DNA of 64,000 bases from Chloroflexota bacterium. Its GTDB lineage: Bacteria; Chloroflexota; UBA6077; FW602-bin22; JAMCYS01. Position 1 is the stretch's first letter. Each line of letters begins with the position of its first letter. The position numbers were made by a program, and so were the translations under genes. The notes under the pieces were generated by a model. It saw only the letters and a program-made list of their open reading frames with translations, ran no database searches and was not told where the DNA came from. Positions 39,591-48,900 of the stretch are shown in pieces. The stretch covers positions 1 through 64,000 of the forward strand of contig JAMCYS010000127.1 in NCBI GenBank assembly GCA_023473795.1, written 5' to 3'.

Positions 39591-40163
39591 CTAGGGCCTT
39601 GAATTCAGCAGCCGGTATTGTACCAATACCTGCTTGGTAGAGATGATGGAGAAGGAGTTGTCCAGTTTGACGGTGAAATTGCCCGCGGCCGAACTGGGCA
39701 GCTGCGTGCTATAGGAGCGTCTGATGCGCTGCGGTCCGTAAACGGTCGTCCCGCCCGGGTCGACTATCGTTAGGTCGACGTCGCTGTCTACCGTGATGGC
39801 GAGGTCTAGAGTCTGGCCTGGGAGCGCGGCGATGGATAGCTGTACCTGCCGGCGCGGTGGCACTTCGACCGTCTCGTGCCGCACGGTCTCCGGCAGGGGC
39901 GTGGCGGTCGGCCTGGCCGGCGGGTTGGTGGGCAGCGGTGGCGGCGTTGGCATGGGCGTTGGGCTTGGCGGGCGGGTCGCCGTGGGGCTGGGGATTTCGC
40001 GAACGGGTGTGCGCGTCGGCGCCACTAGCACGGTAGCCGTCTGGGGAGCGGCCACCGTGGGCGGATCGCGTGGCGCGAACATGACCGAGGCGGCGACGGT
40101 CAGCGTCGCCAGCGCCAGGCCGAATACGAGCCCGAACAAGAAGCTGACCCGGTCCACCTGCAT
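39591..40163 (-). CDS. Membrane-anchored/exported protein with Pro/Thr linker and beta-rich C-terminal domain
   Basis: MQVDRVSFLFGLVFGLALATLTVAASVMFA TM; PSPTATRPPSPTPMPTPPPLPTNPP linker. Confidence 0.65.
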   Translation of the reverse strand: MQVDRVSFLFGLVFGLALATLTVAASVMFAPRDPPTVAAPQTATVLVAPTRTPVREIPSPTATRPPSPTPMPTPPPLPTNPPARPTATPLPETVRHETVEVPPRRQVQLSIAALPGQTLDLAITVDSDVDLTIVDPGGTTVYGPQRIRRSYSTQLPSSAAGNFTVKLDNSFSIISTKQVLVQYRLLNSRP

Positions 40164-40314
40164 CGACCCCGGTCTCCTCACCGCCCCGTGCGACTACTTT
40201 CGAATTGTAGCAGGCGCATTAATAGGGAACAAGCAAGGTGCGGCTCTCGCCAACGCGTTGGCGCCGTGCTACAATCCCCGAGCCGAGGCTGCAGGTTCGT
40301 CGGGGGGATTGGCT

Positions 40315-41022
40315 ATGCGGAAAGTCGAAATACTCTATCGATTGCAGGTTGTAGATCTGGACCTCGAAGAGAAAGGGTGTCGCTTGCAGGATGTCGAGGC
40401 GCGGCTGGGCGAGAGCCCCGAGCTGCTCGCCGCCCGCGAGGCTTGCCGGGCAGGCGAGGCTGCCCGGCAGCGGGGGGAGGCCGAGTTGCGCGAGCACGAG
40501 TTCCTCGTCGCTCGCGTTGAAGGCAAGCTGAAAGAAGTCAACGCCGTCCTTTACAAGTCCAATCCCAAACAGACCACGAAGGAACTGTCCAATCTTCAGA
40601 AGGAAGCCGACCTGCTCCTGCAGCAGCGCGGCAAGGCCGAGGACCTGGCGCTCGCCGACATGGACAGCGTGGAGGCATTGCAGGCCGACCTGCGGCGGTT
40701 GCGGCAGGAGTTGAGCGAGGCAGAGGTCGCTTGGCGCCAGGAGCAACAGGACTTGACTGCCCAGCGCGAGACACTCCTGGGGGAGAAGGCTGAGCTGGAA
40801 CGGACGCGGTCGGAGTTGGCGGGGCTGGCCGACCCCGCCCAACTGGTCGTGTATGAGGGTCTGCGCCGCCAGAAAGGCGGTCGGGCTGTCGCCCGCGTGG
40901 AACAGAGCCTGTGCACCGGTTGCCGCATCTCGATGGCCCTGCAGCAGGTACAGCGGGCCCGCGGCAACCCCGGACTCACCTTCTGCAGCAGCTGTGGCCG
41001 CATTCTCTATGTCCCTCACTGA
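40315..41022 (+). CDS. Coiled-coil C4-type zinc-ribbon protein
   Basis: Long coiled coil then CTGCRISMALQQVQRARGNPGLTFCSSCGRILY. Confidence 0.88.
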   Translation: MRKVEILYRLQVVDLDLEEKGCRLQDVEARLGESPELLAAREACRAGEAARQRGEAELREHEFLVARVEGKLKEVNAVLYKSNPKQTTKELSNLQKEADLLLQQRGKAEDLALADMDSVEALQADLRRLRQELSEAEVAWRQEQQDLTAQRETLLGEKAELERTRSELAGLADPAQLVVYEGLRRQKGGRAVARVEQSLCTGCRISMALQQVQRARGNPGLTFCSSCGRILYVPH

Positions 41023-41464
41023 CCCACAGACAAGCGGCGGACAGCGAACCGCGATTCTGCACAGCGACGGCGCCAGCTGGGGCAATCCCGGCGAATCCGG
41101 CATCGCCTACGTCCTCAAGGATGGGCGCGGCCGCGAGCTGGCTGCCGAGGCCCGATACATCGGCAAGGCCACCAACAACGTCGCCGAGTACCGGGCCCTG
41201 ATCGCCGGTTTGGAGAAAGCCCGCTCCCTGGGAATCGAGGAACTCGACATCCGGCTGGACAGCGAGCTTGTGGTCAGCCAGCTGAACGGTTCCTACCGCG
41301 TGCGCGCCGCCCATTTGTACCAACTGTACACTCGTGCCCTGGCTCTGCTGACGTCGTTCCCCAAAGTCGCCGTCCGCCACGTGCCCCGGTCTCAAAACTC
41401 CCGGGCCGATGCTCTTGCCGCCGGGGCCATCAAGGGTGCTCTCCAGGCACGCCGGCAAGCCTAG
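41009..41464 (+). CDS. Ribonuclease HI-like protein
   Basis: LHSDGASWGNPGESGIAYVLKD, NNVAEYRALIAGLEKA, LDSELVVSQLNG, SQNSRADALA. Confidence 0.88.
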   Translation: MSLTDPQTSGGQRTAILHSDGASWGNPGESGIAYVLKDGRGRELAAEARYIGKATNNVAEYRALIAGLEKARSLGIEELDIRLDSELVVSQLNGSYRVRAAHLYQLYTRALALLTSFPKVAVRHVPRSQNSRADALAAGAIKGALQARRQA

Positions 41465-41557
41465 CCGTTCCCTCGCCTGCTCACAAGACCGGCAACCGTC
41501 TCGCCGCCAATCCAACAACCCGTGGCAAAGTCACTTAATAATCCCTTAATGATCCCC

Positions 41558-41586
41558 TTGATTTTGCCTTGCTGGTGCGCTAGAAT
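41558..41586 (+). promoter_or_regulatory. Promoter of dcw cluster
   Basis: TTGATT, 17 nt, TAGAAT upstream of mraZ. Confidence 0.7.
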
Positions 41587-41594
41587 GGGCTCAC

Positions 41595-41651
41595 GTGGGT
41601 AGAAGTGGGGACAAGTGGGGCTGTCCTGGGGATAAGTCGAGGCGGGTGGGG
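41595..41651 (+). promoter_or_regulatory. Candidate MraZ-binding repeats
   Basis: GTGGG at 41595, 41605, 41615 (exact 10-nt phase), CTGGGG at 41626, GTGGGG at 41646. Confidence 0.65.
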
Positions 41652-41659
41652 ATAAGTCC

Positions 41660-42091
41660 GTGTTTATGGGTCAGTATGACCACACAGTGGACGATAAGGG
41701 CAGGGTGGCCATCCCCGCGCGCTTTCGCACCTACTTCGCCGACGGCCTGGTGGTTACCCGCGGTCTGGAGCGCTGCCTGCTCGTCTACACGGCGTCTGAC
41801 TGGGCTTCGCTCGCCGAGCGCATCGCCAAATTGCCACTGACGCAATCGGACGCGCGCGCCTTCACTCGCTTTCTCTTCTCGGGCGCCATGGACGTGCAGC
41901 TCGACCGCCAGGGCCGAGTGGTGATCCCCGGCTATCTCCGCGAGTATGCCAACGTCAAAGAGAACGTCGTCATCATAGGCGTCAACACCAGGCTCGAGGT
42001 TTGGGACCAGCAGAGCTGGCAGCAGACCGTGAGTCAGGCCGAGGAGGAGAGCGCGCTGACTGCCGAGCATCTCGCGGCACTCGGCATCTAG
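41660..42091 (+). CDS. mraZ: Transcriptional regulator MraZ
   Basis: HTVDDKGRVAIPARFR, VQLDRQGRVVIPGYLREYA. Confidence 0.95.
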   Translation: MFMGQYDHTVDDKGRVAIPARFRTYFADGLVVTRGLERCLLVYTASDWASLAERIAKLPLTQSDARAFTRFLFSGAMDVQLDRQGRVVIPGYLREYANVKENVVIIGVNTRLEVWDQQSWQQTVSQAEEESALTAEHLAALGI

Positions 42092-42105
42092 CGCTTCCCT
42101 CATCG

Positions 42106-43053
42106 ATGTTTTCCACAGGCGACCACAAGCCAGTACTGCTGAACGCCGTGGTGGCCTACTTGCGGCCCCAAGCCGGCGGCAAGTACGTGGACGGCACGAT
42201 TGGCGGGGGTGGACACGCCGCGGCGATCCTCGAGGCCTCCGGGCCTTCGGGGAGGCTGCTCGGATTGGACGTAGACGAGGAAGCCGCGCAACGAGCGCGA
42301 GACATCCTGGCGCCCTTCGGCCAGCGGGCGCTGGTAGTGAATGCCAGCTACACAGAGTTGGCTGGCCTGGCACAGGAGAATGGTTTCGAGCCGGCCGATG
42401 GAGTCCTGCTCGACCTAGGGTTGTCGTCATATCAGCTGAATGACGCGGCGCGCGGCTTCAGCTTCCAGCGGGAGGCGCCACTCGATATGCGGTTCGACCA
42501 GCGCCAGGCGACGACGGCTGCCGGCCTTCTTGCCACCCTCGGCGAGCAGGAATTGGCCGACATCTTCTACTTGTACGGCGAGGAGCGCCGGTCGCGGGCT
42601 CTGGCCCGAGCCGTTGTGGCGGAGCGCAGGCGACGACCCATCACCACGACGACTGAGTTCGCCTCGCTCGTGGCGAGGGTCGTGCACGGTCGGCCGGGCG
42701 GAATCCATCCCGCGACCAGGGCGTTCCAGGCGCTGCGCATTGCCGTCAATGGCGAGCTGGCGAACGTGGAGTCGGTGTTGCCCCAGGCCCTCGAGATCTT
42801 GCGGCCCGGCGGGCGGCTGGCGGTGATCGCCTTTCACTCGCTCGAGGACCGACTCGTCAAGCGGTTCTTCCAGCGAGAGGCGGCGGGCTGTCTATGTCCG
42901 CCGGAATTGCCGCAATGCGTCTGCGGACATCAGCCGCGTTTGGCGATCCTAACCAAGAAGCCCGTGGTGGCCTCGGCGGAAGAGGCCGCGGAGAACCCGC
43001 GCAGCCGCAGTGCCAAACTGCGGGTGGCGGAGCGGTTGGCGGTGGCGGCATGA
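42106..43053 (+). CDS. rsmH: 16S rRNA (cytosine1402-N4)-methyltransferase
   Basis: HKPVLLNAVVAYL, DGTIGGGGH, DLGLSSYQLND, AFHSLEDRLVKRFF. Confidence 0.95.
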   Translation: MFSTGDHKPVLLNAVVAYLRPQAGGKYVDGTIGGGGHAAAILEASGPSGRLLGLDVDEEAAQRARDILAPFGQRALVVNASYTELAGLAQENGFEPADGVLLDLGLSSYQLNDAARGFSFQREAPLDMRFDQRQATTAAGLLATLGEQELADIFYLYGEERRSRALARAVVAERRRRPITTTTEFASLVARVVHGRPGGIHPATRAFQALRIAVNGELANVESVLPQALEILRPGGRLAVIAFHSLEDRLVKRFFQREAAGCLCPPELPQCVCGHQPRLAILTKKPVVASAEEAAENPRSRSAKLRVAERLAVAA

Positions 43054-43379
43054 GGGCGCAGGCGATACCGGTGCGGGCGACCGTGCAGCGGCGGCCGCGC
43101 GGTGACGAATGGCTCCTGGCGGCGGGGCTGGCCATGCTCGCCGTGGCGGTCCTGGCGGTTGGTCTACTGTATCTTCGCCTGGCGAGCAGTGTGGCGACTG
43201 GCGGTTACGATGTGCTGAAATTGGAGAACGAGCGTTCGCGTTGGCAGATCGCCAACCAGCAGATTTCCTACAAGGCGGCTGAACTGTCTTCGCTGGTTCG
43301 CGTCGAGCAAGAGGCGCGGGAGACGCTCAAGATGGCGCCGACCAAGGAGATCTTGTATCTGCGGGCGCGGGTCCGCTAG
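43050..43379 (+). CDS. FtsL-like division protein
   Basis: Position between rsmH and PBP; one TM plus leucine-rich coil. Confidence 0.65.
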   Translation: MRAQAIPVRATVQRRPRGDEWLLAAGLAMLAVAVLAVGLLYLRLASSVATGGYDVLKLENERSRWQIANQQISYKAAELSSLVRVEQEARETLKMAPTKEILYLRARVR

Positions 43380-43399
43380 CCGGGGGCGCAGGCGGCACG

Positions 43400-45133
43400 A
43401 TGGGTGGACGGGCCGGACGTTACTATGCCAACCAGTTGGGCGAAAGCCCCTGGCGTCTCTCGGCGGTTGTGGTTCTGCTGGCGGTTTTCGCCATCGTCGT
43501 CGTGGGGAAGCTTTTCTTGATGCAGATCGTACAGCATGGCTACTACCTAGGCCTGGCAACGGAGGAGCACCGGAGCGTGCGCCAGCTGCAGCCGCAGCGA
43601 GGCACGGTCCTCGCCCGCGACGGGGCGCCGCTGGCGGTGAGCGTGCCTTACGAGACCTTGCTGGCGGACGCCACTCACATGACAGACAAGGGCGATGTGG
43701 CACGGCGGCTGGCCACAGCCCTGGGCGGGAACCAGGCAAGCCTTGCGGCCAAACTGACGACCGCGGGTGACAAGCCTGCCATGCTGCAGAGCAGCCTGAG
43801 CGCCGAGCAGGCCGACCGCGTGCGGGGACTGCACTTGCTGAACGTCTACTTCGAAACCGAACCGCTGCGCCTGCACCCGGAAGGGGGGCTGGCCAGCCAG
43901 GTGCTGGGCTTCGTGGGCCGGGACTACGCCGGCCTGGCTGGGTTGGAGATGGCCTGGAACGATGAACTGGGTGGCCGGCTAGGCAGCGTCGAAGCTGAGG
44001 TCGACACGGCCGGCGACGCCATCGCCCTCGGTGCCCTGGACTACGTGGCGCCGGTGAGCGGCGCGGACCTCTTGACGACTATCGACCGCTATACCCAGCG
44101 CCTGGTGGAACAGCAGCTGAATGCGGCGGTGGAAGCCCACAATCCAGAATCGGCGACCATCATCGTGCTGGAGCCACGCACCGGCGCCATATTGGCCATG
44201 GCCACGCGCCCCAGCTACTCGCTGGCTGATCCAGACTACTTGGAGCCTGAGAACGAGCCTCTCTACCGCATCCCGGCGGTCAGCGATGTCTACGAGCCGG
44301 GTTCGGTCTTCAAGGTGATCACCATGTCTGCCGGCATCGACTCTGGCGCCGTGCAACCGGACGAAACCTACGACGACAAGGGCTACGTCGTCGAGGGGGA
44401 CGTGACGATTAGGAACGCGGACGGCATTGGCCGAGGCATTCAGACCATGGCCGAAATCCTGCAAAAGTCGCTGAACACGGGGTCGTCCTACGTTGCTAGG
44501 AAGCTGGGGCCCGACCGCTTCTACCAGTATGTGCGCGCTTTTGGCTTCGGTGAGCCGACCGCTGTCGACCTGCCTGGCGAGGCAGCCGGACTGGTGCGTG
44601 ACAACAAGGCCAGCGGCTGGTCTGGCAGCGACCTCCTGACGAATTCCTTTGGTCAGGGCATCGCCGTGACGCCACTGCAAATGGCGCGGGGTGTGGCAGT
44701 GGTGGCCAACGGGGGGCTGCTGATGCAGCCACAGATCGTGCGTGAGGTTCGGTCGGCCGGTGGCGTCCGACACATCGCTCCGCAGACCGTCCGCCGGGTG
44801 ATCTCTCCCAAGACCGCCAGCATCTTGACCAACATGATGGTCAACGCGGTGGATAAGAGTGTGGTGGGCCTGGCCAAGCTGAATGGCTACCGAGTCGCTG
44901 GCAAGTCCGGTACGGCCGAGATTCTGGTCGATGGGCGCTATGCGCCCAACGATACGGTGGCCTCTTTTGTGGGCTTCGCGCCGGCGGACGATCCGCGGTT
45001 TCTCGTGCTGGTGGCGGTCACTCGGCCGAAGGACAATATCTGGGGTGAGGCGGTGGCGGCGCCTATCTTCGCCACAATCATGCAGGACTTGCTGGCGCAC
45101 GCCGGGGTGGCGCCGGCCCTTGACGGACAATGA
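43400..45133 (+). CDS. ftsI: Class B penicillin-binding protein / division transpeptidase
   Basis: YEPGSVFKVITM (SxxK), SLN, KSGTAE motifs. Confidence 0.92.
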   Translation: MGGRAGRYYANQLGESPWRLSAVVVLLAVFAIVVVGKLFLMQIVQHGYYLGLATEEHRSVRQLQPQRGTVLARDGAPLAVSVPYETLLADATHMTDKGDVARRLATALGGNQASLAAKLTTAGDKPAMLQSSLSAEQADRVRGLHLLNVYFETEPLRLHPEGGLASQVLGFVGRDYAGLAGLEMAWNDELGGRLGSVEAEVDTAGDAIALGALDYVAPVSGADLLTTIDRYTQRLVEQQLNAAVEAHNPESATIIVLEPRTGAILAMATRPSYSLADPDYLEPENEPLYRIPAVSDVYEPGSVFKVITMSAGIDSGAVQPDETYDDKGYVVEGDVTIRNADGIGRGIQTMAEILQKSLNTGSSYVARKLGPDRFYQYVRAFGFGEPTAVDLPGEAAGLVRDNKASGWSGSDLLTNSFGQGIAVTPLQMARGVAVVANGGLLMQPQIVREVRSAGGVRHIAPQTVRRVISPKTASILTNMMVNAVDKSVVGLAKLNGYRVAGKSGTAEILVDGRYAPNDTVASFVGFAPADDPRFLVLVAVTRPKDNIWGEAVAAPIFATIMQDLLAHAGVAPALDGQ

Positions 45134-46533
45134 AAATGGCAGTGCGGGTTCTAACGCTGGCCGAGGTAGAACAGGGGGCTGCTCCTTGCCAAGTGCACGG
45201 CAACGCGGGCCCCGACCTGGCATTTGCCAACGTCGTACACGACTCTCGGCTCGTGGTTCCCGGTTCACTCTTCGTCGCTCTTAAGGGAGAGAGGGACGGC
45301 CTGAACTTCGTGACGGACGCCGTGGCACGGGGCGCCAGTGGCATCATCGGCGAGCGGCTGCTGCCGGAAAGTCAGTGGCTGGAGCGCGCGGGCGGGCGCC
45401 CGGTCGCCTTCATCACAGTGGATGACTCCCTGCGCGCCCTGCAGCGACTTGCCCGTTGGTGGCGCGGGCGCCAGGACGTCGAGGTCGTGGGCATCACCGG
45501 CAGCGTCGGCAAGACGAGCACCAAGGAGGTCGTGGCCGGGGTTCTCGGGCGACGCTTCCGGGTGCTGAAGAACGAGAAGAACTACAACAACGAGATCGGT
45601 TTGCCGCTAACCCTGCTGCAGCTGGACGGCACCTACCAGAAGGCCGTGCTCGAGATGGGAATGTACGGCCTGGGGGAGATTCGCGACCTCTGCGCCCTGG
45701 CGCTGCCGACCGTCGGCGTAGTCACCAACGTGGGGCCTGTGCACCTGGAACGGCTGGGCACCATCGAGAACATCGCGCTGGCGAAGTCGGAGCTCGTGGC
45801 TGCCCTGCCGAGCAGCGGCCTGGCCGTGCTCAACGGCGATGACCACCGGGTGAGGGCGATGGCGGAGCGGACGCCCGCCGGCAGCGTTTTCTACGGCTTC
45901 GCGGAAGATTGCCGGGTGCGGGCGAGCGAGGTTGAGTCTCTGGGGCTGGAGGGTGTGCGCTTCACTCTCCACGCCTTGGGCCGAGAGGCCCGCGTCTCGC
46001 TACGGCTGGCCGGTCGCCACAACGTCTACAACGCTCTGGCCGGTGCGGCGGTCGGCTTCGCCTCCGGCTTGGACTGGGACGAGGTGCTGGAGGGCCTGGC
46101 GAGTTTGTCGAGCGGATTGCGCCTCGTGGTGGTGCCCGGACGCGGGGACTCGAACATCATCGACGACACCTACAACGCCAGCCCGGCCTCGATGTTGGCG
46201 GCTCTTGACTTGCTGGGCCAGCTGCCCGGCCAACGGACGGCCATCTTGGGCGACATGCTGGAGCTGGGTAGTTATGAGGAAGAGGGACACCGCGAGGTCG
46301 GCCGGCGTGCCGCCGAGGTCGTGCAGCGGCTGGTGGCCGTCGGCCCGCGGGCGCGGCTCATCGGCGAGGCGGCGACTGAGAGTGGCCTTGCCGATGTCAC
46401 TTACGCGCCAGATAGCGAGGCGGTGACCTACGAACCGCACGCCGGTGAGCACGTTTTAGTCAAGGGCTCGCGCTCGATGTTCATGGAGAAGGTGGTAGAG
46501 AAGCTGCGGGCGGGGCGAGAGCGTGACCGCTAG
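45130..46533 (+). CDS. murF: UDP-N-acetylmuramoyl-tripeptide--D-alanyl-D-alanine ligase
   Basis: GITGSVGKTSTKE, NEKNYNNEIGLPLTLL, ILGDMLELG. Confidence 0.92.
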   Translation: MKMAVRVLTLAEVEQGAAPCQVHGNAGPDLAFANVVHDSRLVVPGSLFVALKGERDGLNFVTDAVARGASGIIGERLLPESQWLERAGGRPVAFITVDDSLRALQRLARWWRGRQDVEVVGITGSVGKTSTKEVVAGVLGRRFRVLKNEKNYNNEIGLPLTLLQLDGTYQKAVLEMGMYGLGEIRDLCALALPTVGVVTNVGPVHLERLGTIENIALAKSELVAALPSSGLAVLNGDDHRVRAMAERTPAGSVFYGFAEDCRVRASEVESLGLEGVRFTLHALGREARVSLRLAGRHNVYNALAGAAVGFASGLDWDEVLEGLASLSSGLRLVVVPGRGDSNIIDDTYNASPASMLAALDLLGQLPGQRTAILGDMLELGSYEEEGHREVGRRAAEVVQRLVAVGPRARLIGEAATESGLADVTYAPDSEAVTYEPHAGEHVLVKGSRSMFMEKVVEKLRAGRERDR

Positions 46534-47485
46534 CGCGCGCGCTCTGCTGCTCGGTTTGCTGGCGTTCGCCGTGGCTGTGGCCTGGGGACCGTTCCTCATC
46601 GCCTGGCTGCGGCGGCTGAAGTTCGGCAAGCGCATTCGCGAGGAGGGGCCGCAAAGCCATATGGGCAAGACCGGCACGCCCACGATGGGTGGCTGGCTAA
46701 TGGTGGGCACGACGGCCCTCCTGTCGCTGGCGCTGCTGCGCGATTGGCCCCAGACAGCTCTACCGTTGGCGGCGGCGCTAATCTTCGCCGTCATCGGCTC
46801 ACTGGATGACCTGGCCAATATGCGTTCGCGCAGTGGCCACGGCTTCCAGGTGCGCTGGAAGTTCCCCCTGCACGGCGCCATCTCCCTAGGCCTGGCGCTT
46901 CTGCTCTACTCCTGGCTGGGCCTGCACAGCGTCTGGCTACCCGCCCTCGGCAACGTCGACATCGGCGCCTGGTACGTGCCTCTGGCGGCGCTGGCCATCT
47001 TCAGCACGGCGGCGGCGGTCAACGAGGCGGACGGTCTGGACGGTCTGGCGGCGGGATTGGCGGCCATAGCCTTTGCCGCTTACGGGGTGATCGCTCTGCG
47101 CAACGGGCAGGCGGACTTGGCGGCCTTCTGTCTGGTGCTGGTGGGTTCGGCCCTGGGGTTCTTGTGGTTCAACGTCAACCCGGCTCGCATGTTCATGGGT
47201 GACGCCGGTGCGCTGGCTTTGGGCGCGGGCTTGGCCACGGTGGCGCTCGTGGCCGGGCAGGTGCTACTGGTGCTGGTCATCGGCCTCGTCTTCGTGGCCG
47301 AGACCGCCTCGGTGCTGCTGCAGGTGGCCTACTTCCGGCTGACCCACGGCAGGCGCCTGTTCAAGATGTCGCCGCTGCACCATCACTTCGAGCTGAGCGG
47401 CTGGACCGAGGTGCAGACGGTGCAGCGCTTCTGGCTGGTCGGATTGCTCGCCGCCGGGCTGGGCCTGGCGCTCTTCTTGGCGTAG
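46523..47485 (+). CDS. mraY: Phospho-N-acetylmuramoyl-pentapeptide transferase
   Basis: GKTGTPTMGG, NEADGLDGLAAGL, FMGDAGALALG, SPLHHHFELSGW. Confidence 0.96.
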   Translation: MTASARALLLGLLAFAVAVAWGPFLIAWLRRLKFGKRIREEGPQSHMGKTGTPTMGGWLMVGTTALLSLALLRDWPQTALPLAAALIFAVIGSLDDLANMRSRSGHGFQVRWKFPLHGAISLGLALLLYSWLGLHSVWLPALGNVDIGAWYVPLAALAIFSTAAAVNEADGLDGLAAGLAAIAFAAYGVIALRNGQADLAAFCLVLVGSALGFLWFNVNPARMFMGDAGALALGAGLATVALVAGQVLLVLVIGLVFVAETASVLLQVAYFRLTHGRRLFKMSPLHHHFELSGWTEVQTVQRFWLVGLLAAGLGLALFLA

Positions 47486-47490
47486 GGGAC

Positions 47491-48900
47491 ATGGCTGAGA
47501 ACTGGGAGCACAACCTAAGAGGGCTGAAGGCCACGCTGATTGGCCTGGGCACGCGGACAAACGTGGCTCTGGCGCGCTTCCTCGTTTCTCGGGGGGCGCT
47601 GCTGACCATCAGCGACCGCAAGCCGGCCGATCAGCTGCGCCAGGAGATCGCCCTGCTGGGCAACCTGCCGGTGCGGCTCTCCCTGGGCGCCAACCGGGTT
47701 GAGGATACGGTCGGCGCCGACGTCGTCTTCGTCACCCCGGGGGCACCGCGTGACCTGCCGGCGGTTGTCGCCGCGGTCGAGAAGGGCGTGCCGGTCAGTT
47801 CCGAGATCGAGCTGCTGTTTGCCCTGTGCCCGGCGCCCATCGTCGGCATCACCGGCTCCAGTGGCAAAAGCACGACGACGACCCTGGTGGGCGAGATCAT
47901 GCTCGCCGCCGGGCTAACTGTCTACGTGGGGGGCAATCTGGGCACGCCGCTAATCGACAAGATCGACGACCTACGTCCCAGCGATTGGATCGTGCTGGAA
48001 CTCTCCAGCTTCCAGCTCGAGGCCATGCGCCGCAGCCCACACGTCGCGGCGATACTCAACATAACACCCAATCACCTAGACCGGCATCCCTCGATGGAGC
48101 ACTACGCCGAGTCCAAGCGCAACATTATCCGCAACCAGTCGGCTGATGATTGGGCGATTCTGGGCTATGCCAACGACCTGACCAGGGCTTATGGCCGTTC
48201 CTGTGCCGCCAGACGGCTCTACTTTGGCGTGGACGAAGTAGAGGGCGATGGCGCGTTCTGCGCCGACGGGGCAGTCTGGCTCCGCCTGGGGGGCGAACGG
48301 CGAAGAGTCCTTGATCTGGCGGAGATACGGCTGCGCGGCCGTCATAATCTGGAGAACGTGACCGCCGCCGTGGCCATCACTGCCGCCGTGGGCGTGCCGG
48401 TGGAGGCCATGCGGCATGTTACCGCCTCTTTTGCCGGCATCGAGCATCGCCTGGAGCCGGTGCGCACCATTGACGGCGTGCAGTTCGTCAACGACTCCAT
48501 CGCGACGGCGCCGGAGCGGGCGGCGGCGGCCCTGCGCTCTTTCGCGGAGCCAGTCGTATTGCTGGCCGGTGGACGGGACAAGCACCTACCCTTGGACGAG
48601 TTCGCCCAGCTGGTGCGGGCGCGGGTGCGGGATCTCGTACTGTTCGGCGAGGCTGCCGGGCTGCTGGAAGAGGCCCTGGGCCGCGCGGGGGCACCCCCGC
48701 CGCCAATTCACCACGTGTCCAACCTGGCGGAGGCGGTGCCCCTGGCCGCGGCCTTGGCTGCCCCGGGAGACGTGGTGTTGCTCTCCCCCGCTTTCACAAG
48801 CTACGACCAGTTTCGCGACTTCGAGGAGCGCGGCCGCGAATTCAAGCGACTGGTGAACGAGTTGCCGGACACGCTGGCGGAGGTGCGCCGTGGCCGTTAG
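47491..48900 (+). CDS. murD: UDP-N-acetylmuramoylalanine--D-glutamate ligase
   Basis: VGITGSSGKSTTTTL; LELSSFQLE; LSPAFTSYDQFRDFEERGREF. Confidence 0.95.
   Translation: MAENWEHNLRGLKATLIGLGTRTNVALARFLVSRGALLTISDRKPADQLRQEIALLGNLPVRLSLGANRVEDTVGADVVFVTPGAPRDLPAVVAAVEKGVPVSSEIELLFALCPAPIVGITGSSGKSTTTTLVGEIMLAAGLTVYVGGNLGTPLIDKIDDLRPSDWIVLELSSFQLEAMRRSPHVAAILNITPNHLDRHPSMEHYAESKRNIIRNQSADDWAILGYANDLTRAYGRSCAARRLYFGVDEVEGDGAFCADGAVWLRLGGERRRVLDLAEIRLRGRHNLENVTAAVAITAAVGVPVEAMRHVTASFAGIEHRLEPVRTIDGVQFVNDSIATAPERAAAALRSFAEPVVLLAGGRDKHLPLDEFAQLVRARVRDLVLFGEAAGLLEEALGRAGAPPPPIHHVSNLAEAVPLAAALAAPGDVVLLSPAFTSYDQFRDFEERGREFKRLVNELPDTLAEVRRGR

Noticed and set aside
43979-45268. 429-aa minus-strand ORF opposite ftsI
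   Set aside because: His/Arg-rich shadow translation; forward frame is a clear PBP
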